Shown one piece after another: positions 6,920 to 8,045 of a stretch of 8,045 nt of DNA. The stretch spans positions 1-8,045 of the forward strand of contig DAOWER010000280.1 in assembly GCA_030638405.1 (NCBI GenBank), written 5' to 3'. Below the pieces are notes generated by a model. It ran no database searches. It saw only the letters and a program-made list of their open reading frames with translations, and was not told where the DNA came from. The DNA comes from Candidatus Eiseniibacteriota bacterium. GTDB lineage: Bacteria > Joyebacterota > Joyebacteria > Joyebacterales > Joyebacteraceae. Each line of letters starts with the position of its first letter. The stretch's first letter is position 1. The translations under genes were made by a program, and so were the position numbers.

Positions 6920-7885
6920 GTGGCGCTGACGAGAAGCTCCGAGAACCCGATTCTCACGCGCGCCGACATCCCGGACGTCCCACCCGGGATAGTCGATGCG
7001 ACGTCGGTGTTCAACCCTGGCGCCGTCATGCACGACGGCCGCCATCTCCTGATGCTCCGCGTGCAGACGCGCGGGCGCGAGACCTTCTTCATGACGGCCG
7101 GGAGCGACGACGGCACGCACTTCGAGGTCTCGCCGCACATCGTCCCCATTCGGGGCATCGACCGCGTCGCCGGGACCGTCTACCACAGCTACGACCCGCG
7201 AATCACGAGGCTAGGGGACACGTACTACGTCATGTTCGCCATGGACACGGACGCGGGCTGCCGACTGGGACTCGCGCGGACGACCGACTTCGCGACCGTC
7301 GACTTCGTGGGGACCAGCGGCACGGACGACATCAGGAACGGCGTGCTGTTCCCGGAGAAGATCGGCGGAGACTACGTGCGCCTCGACCGCCCAAACAGGG
7401 TGAGCTTCGAGAGCGGCGTGACCAGCGGTGATACGATCGTGCTGTCTCGGTCGGACGACCTCATAGACTGGCGGCCGGTCGCGCCGGTCATGCGAGGCCG
7501 ACTGCACTACTGGGACGAGCTCATCGGCCCCGGCCCTCCGCCCGTCAAGACGCGGGAGGGGTGGCTGCTCGTCTACCACGGCATAGCAACGCACCTCGCG
7601 GGCGCGTGCATCTACCAGGCCGGTGTCGCGCTGCTTGCGCTCGACGACCCAGCGGAAGTGCTCGCGCGAAGCCGGAACAACATACTGGAGCCCCGGGAGC
7701 CGTACGAGATGATCGGCCAGGTGCCGAACGTCGTCTTCCCGAGCGGGATGATAGTCGAGGGGTACGACGAGCAGGGCTTCGCGGACCCCGATGGCAGAGT
7801 GCTCGTCTACTACGGCGCCGCGGACACGTCCGTCGGCCTGGCCACGTCGACCGTCGGCGACCTGCTCGCCGCGTGCGGCGACTAG
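6920..7885 (+). CDS. glycoside hydrolase family 130 protein (beta-mannoside phosphorylase or hydrolase)
   Basis: This 321-residue protein lacks a signal peptide and is likely cytoplasmic. It has the GH130 five-bladed beta-propeller signatures in order: NPIL (9-12), FNPGAV (31-36), LRVQTRGR (46-53), SYDPRIT (90-96) with Asp92 as the expected proton donor, RNGVLFPEKI (139-148), WDELIGPGPPP (198-208), GWLLVYHG (214-221), and NILEP followed by PNVVFPSG (254-276). Known members phosphorolyse or hydrolyse beta-1,4- or beta-1,2-mannosides, including Man-beta-1,4-GlcNAc from N-glycans. Arg139, Asn140, Lys147 and His220 could support phosphate binding, which would favour a phosphorylase. The KIG lysine frequent in characterised phosphorylases appears as ELIG here. 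The gene lies 2 bases after the symporter stop, so its substrate is probably what that carrier imports. Family call is strong; reaction type and linkage are open. Confidence 0.88.
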   Translation: MALTRSSENPILTRADIPDVPPGIVDATSVFNPGAVMHDGRHLLMLRVQTRGRETFFMTAGSDDGTHFEVSPHIVPIRGIDRVAGTVYHSYDPRITRLGDTYYVMFAMDTDAGCRLGLARTTDFATVDFVGTSGTDDIRNGVLFPEKIGGDYVRLDRPNRVSFESGVTSGDTIVLSRSDDLIDWRPVAPVMRGRLHYWDELIGPGPPPVKTREGWLLVYHGIATHLAGACIYQAGVALLALDDPAEVLARSRNNILEPREPYEMIGQVPNVVFPSGMIVEGYDEQGFADPDGRVLVYYGAADTSVGLATSTVGDLLAACGD

Positions 7886-7925
7886 GCCGGGAGCGCCACT
7901 CCGACAGCTACGGCTGACGAGTCGG

Positions 7926-7939
7926 CCGGACACGTCCGG
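7926..7939. repeat. short inverted repeat before the second GH38 gene
   Basis: CCGGAC and GTCCGG form perfect 6-base arms around AC. As RNA this could fold as a 5-base-pair stem with a CACG loop. It lies in the 86-base gap after the GH130 gene, 32 bases before GTG 7972. No T-run follows, so it is not a standard terminator. It could attenuate or protect the transcript, or be chance in GC-rich DNA. Confidence 0.25.
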
Positions 7940-7971
7940 GGGACGCAGCGCGATTCGAAGAGGAGACACAC

Positions 7972-8045
7972 GTGTCGGCGAAGAAACGAACAGCCTACGT
8001 TGTCTCGCACACTCACTGGGACAGGGAGTGGTATCTCCCGTACCA
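7972..8045 (+). CDS. glycoside hydrolase family 38 alpha-mannosidase, N-terminus only (cut by window end)
   Basis: Only 24 residues are present, but VVSHTHWDREWYLPY (10-24) is the characteristic start of bacterial GH38 alpha-mannosidases. His15 and Asp17 are the expected zinc ligands of the HxHxD motif. Such enzymes are retaining, metal-dependent exo-alpha-mannosidases, usually cytoplasmic in bacteria. No signal peptide precedes the motif, in agreement. The GTG start is supported by AGGAG at 7961-7965, 6 bases upstream. It follows the GH130 gene by 86 bases on the same strand and probably continues the operon. The nucleophile and the rest of the enzyme lie outside the window, so integrity cannot be judged. 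Confidence 0.85.
   Translation, partial: MSAKKRTAYVVSHTHWDREWYLPY

Overview
This GC-rich window (by eye 60-65 % G+C in coding DNA) reads as a bacterial chromosome or metagenomic contig from a free-living glycan degrader. Shine-Dalgarno sequences are strong, GTG starts are frequent, genes are tightly packed on the + strand, and signal peptides are present. The exact phylum cannot be told from the sequence alone. Secreted CBM9-like proteins, SSS transporters and GH38/GH130 enzymes together are typical of saccharolytic lineages such as Planctomycetota, Armatimonadota and related candidate phyla, but this is only a suggestion. No phage, IS, CRISPR, tRNA or rRNA signal was seen.

Layout, all on the + strand. 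Positions 1-33 may be the last codons of an upstream gene, followed by a 94-base leader. 128-1039 is a secreted N-terminal-cysteine Ntn hydrolase of the choloylglycine hydrolase/linear amidase type. 1077-3563 is a cytoplasmic GH38-like enzyme with a divergent N-terminal metal motif and a Gly/Pro/Ser-rich linker. 3564-3700 is the largest intergenic gap inside the cluster and holds a plausible sigma70-type promoter overlapped by a perfect 13-base palindrome. 3701-4834 is an exported stand-alone CBM9-like protein. 4902-6917 is a sodium:solute symporter. 6920-7885 is a GH130 beta-mannoside phosphorylase/hydrolase, almost overlapping the symporter gene. 7972 to the window end is the start of a second, canonical GH38 alpha-mannosidase.

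Taken together this looks like a mannoside-utilisation locus. A surface or periplasmic sugar binder and an SSS transporter would handle oligosaccharide capture and uptake. GH38 enzymes would trim alpha-mannosides and GH130 would break a beta-mannosidic bond. The set fits degradation of alpha-mannose-decorated, beta-mannose-containing glycans such as N-glycan cores or beta-mannans, but the substrate is inferred. The role of the amidase-like Ntn hydrolase is unknown. I found no clearly new system. The most useful leads are the promoter/palindrome, the divergent GH38-like enzyme, the active-site changes in the Ntn hydrolase, and the GH130 variant motif.
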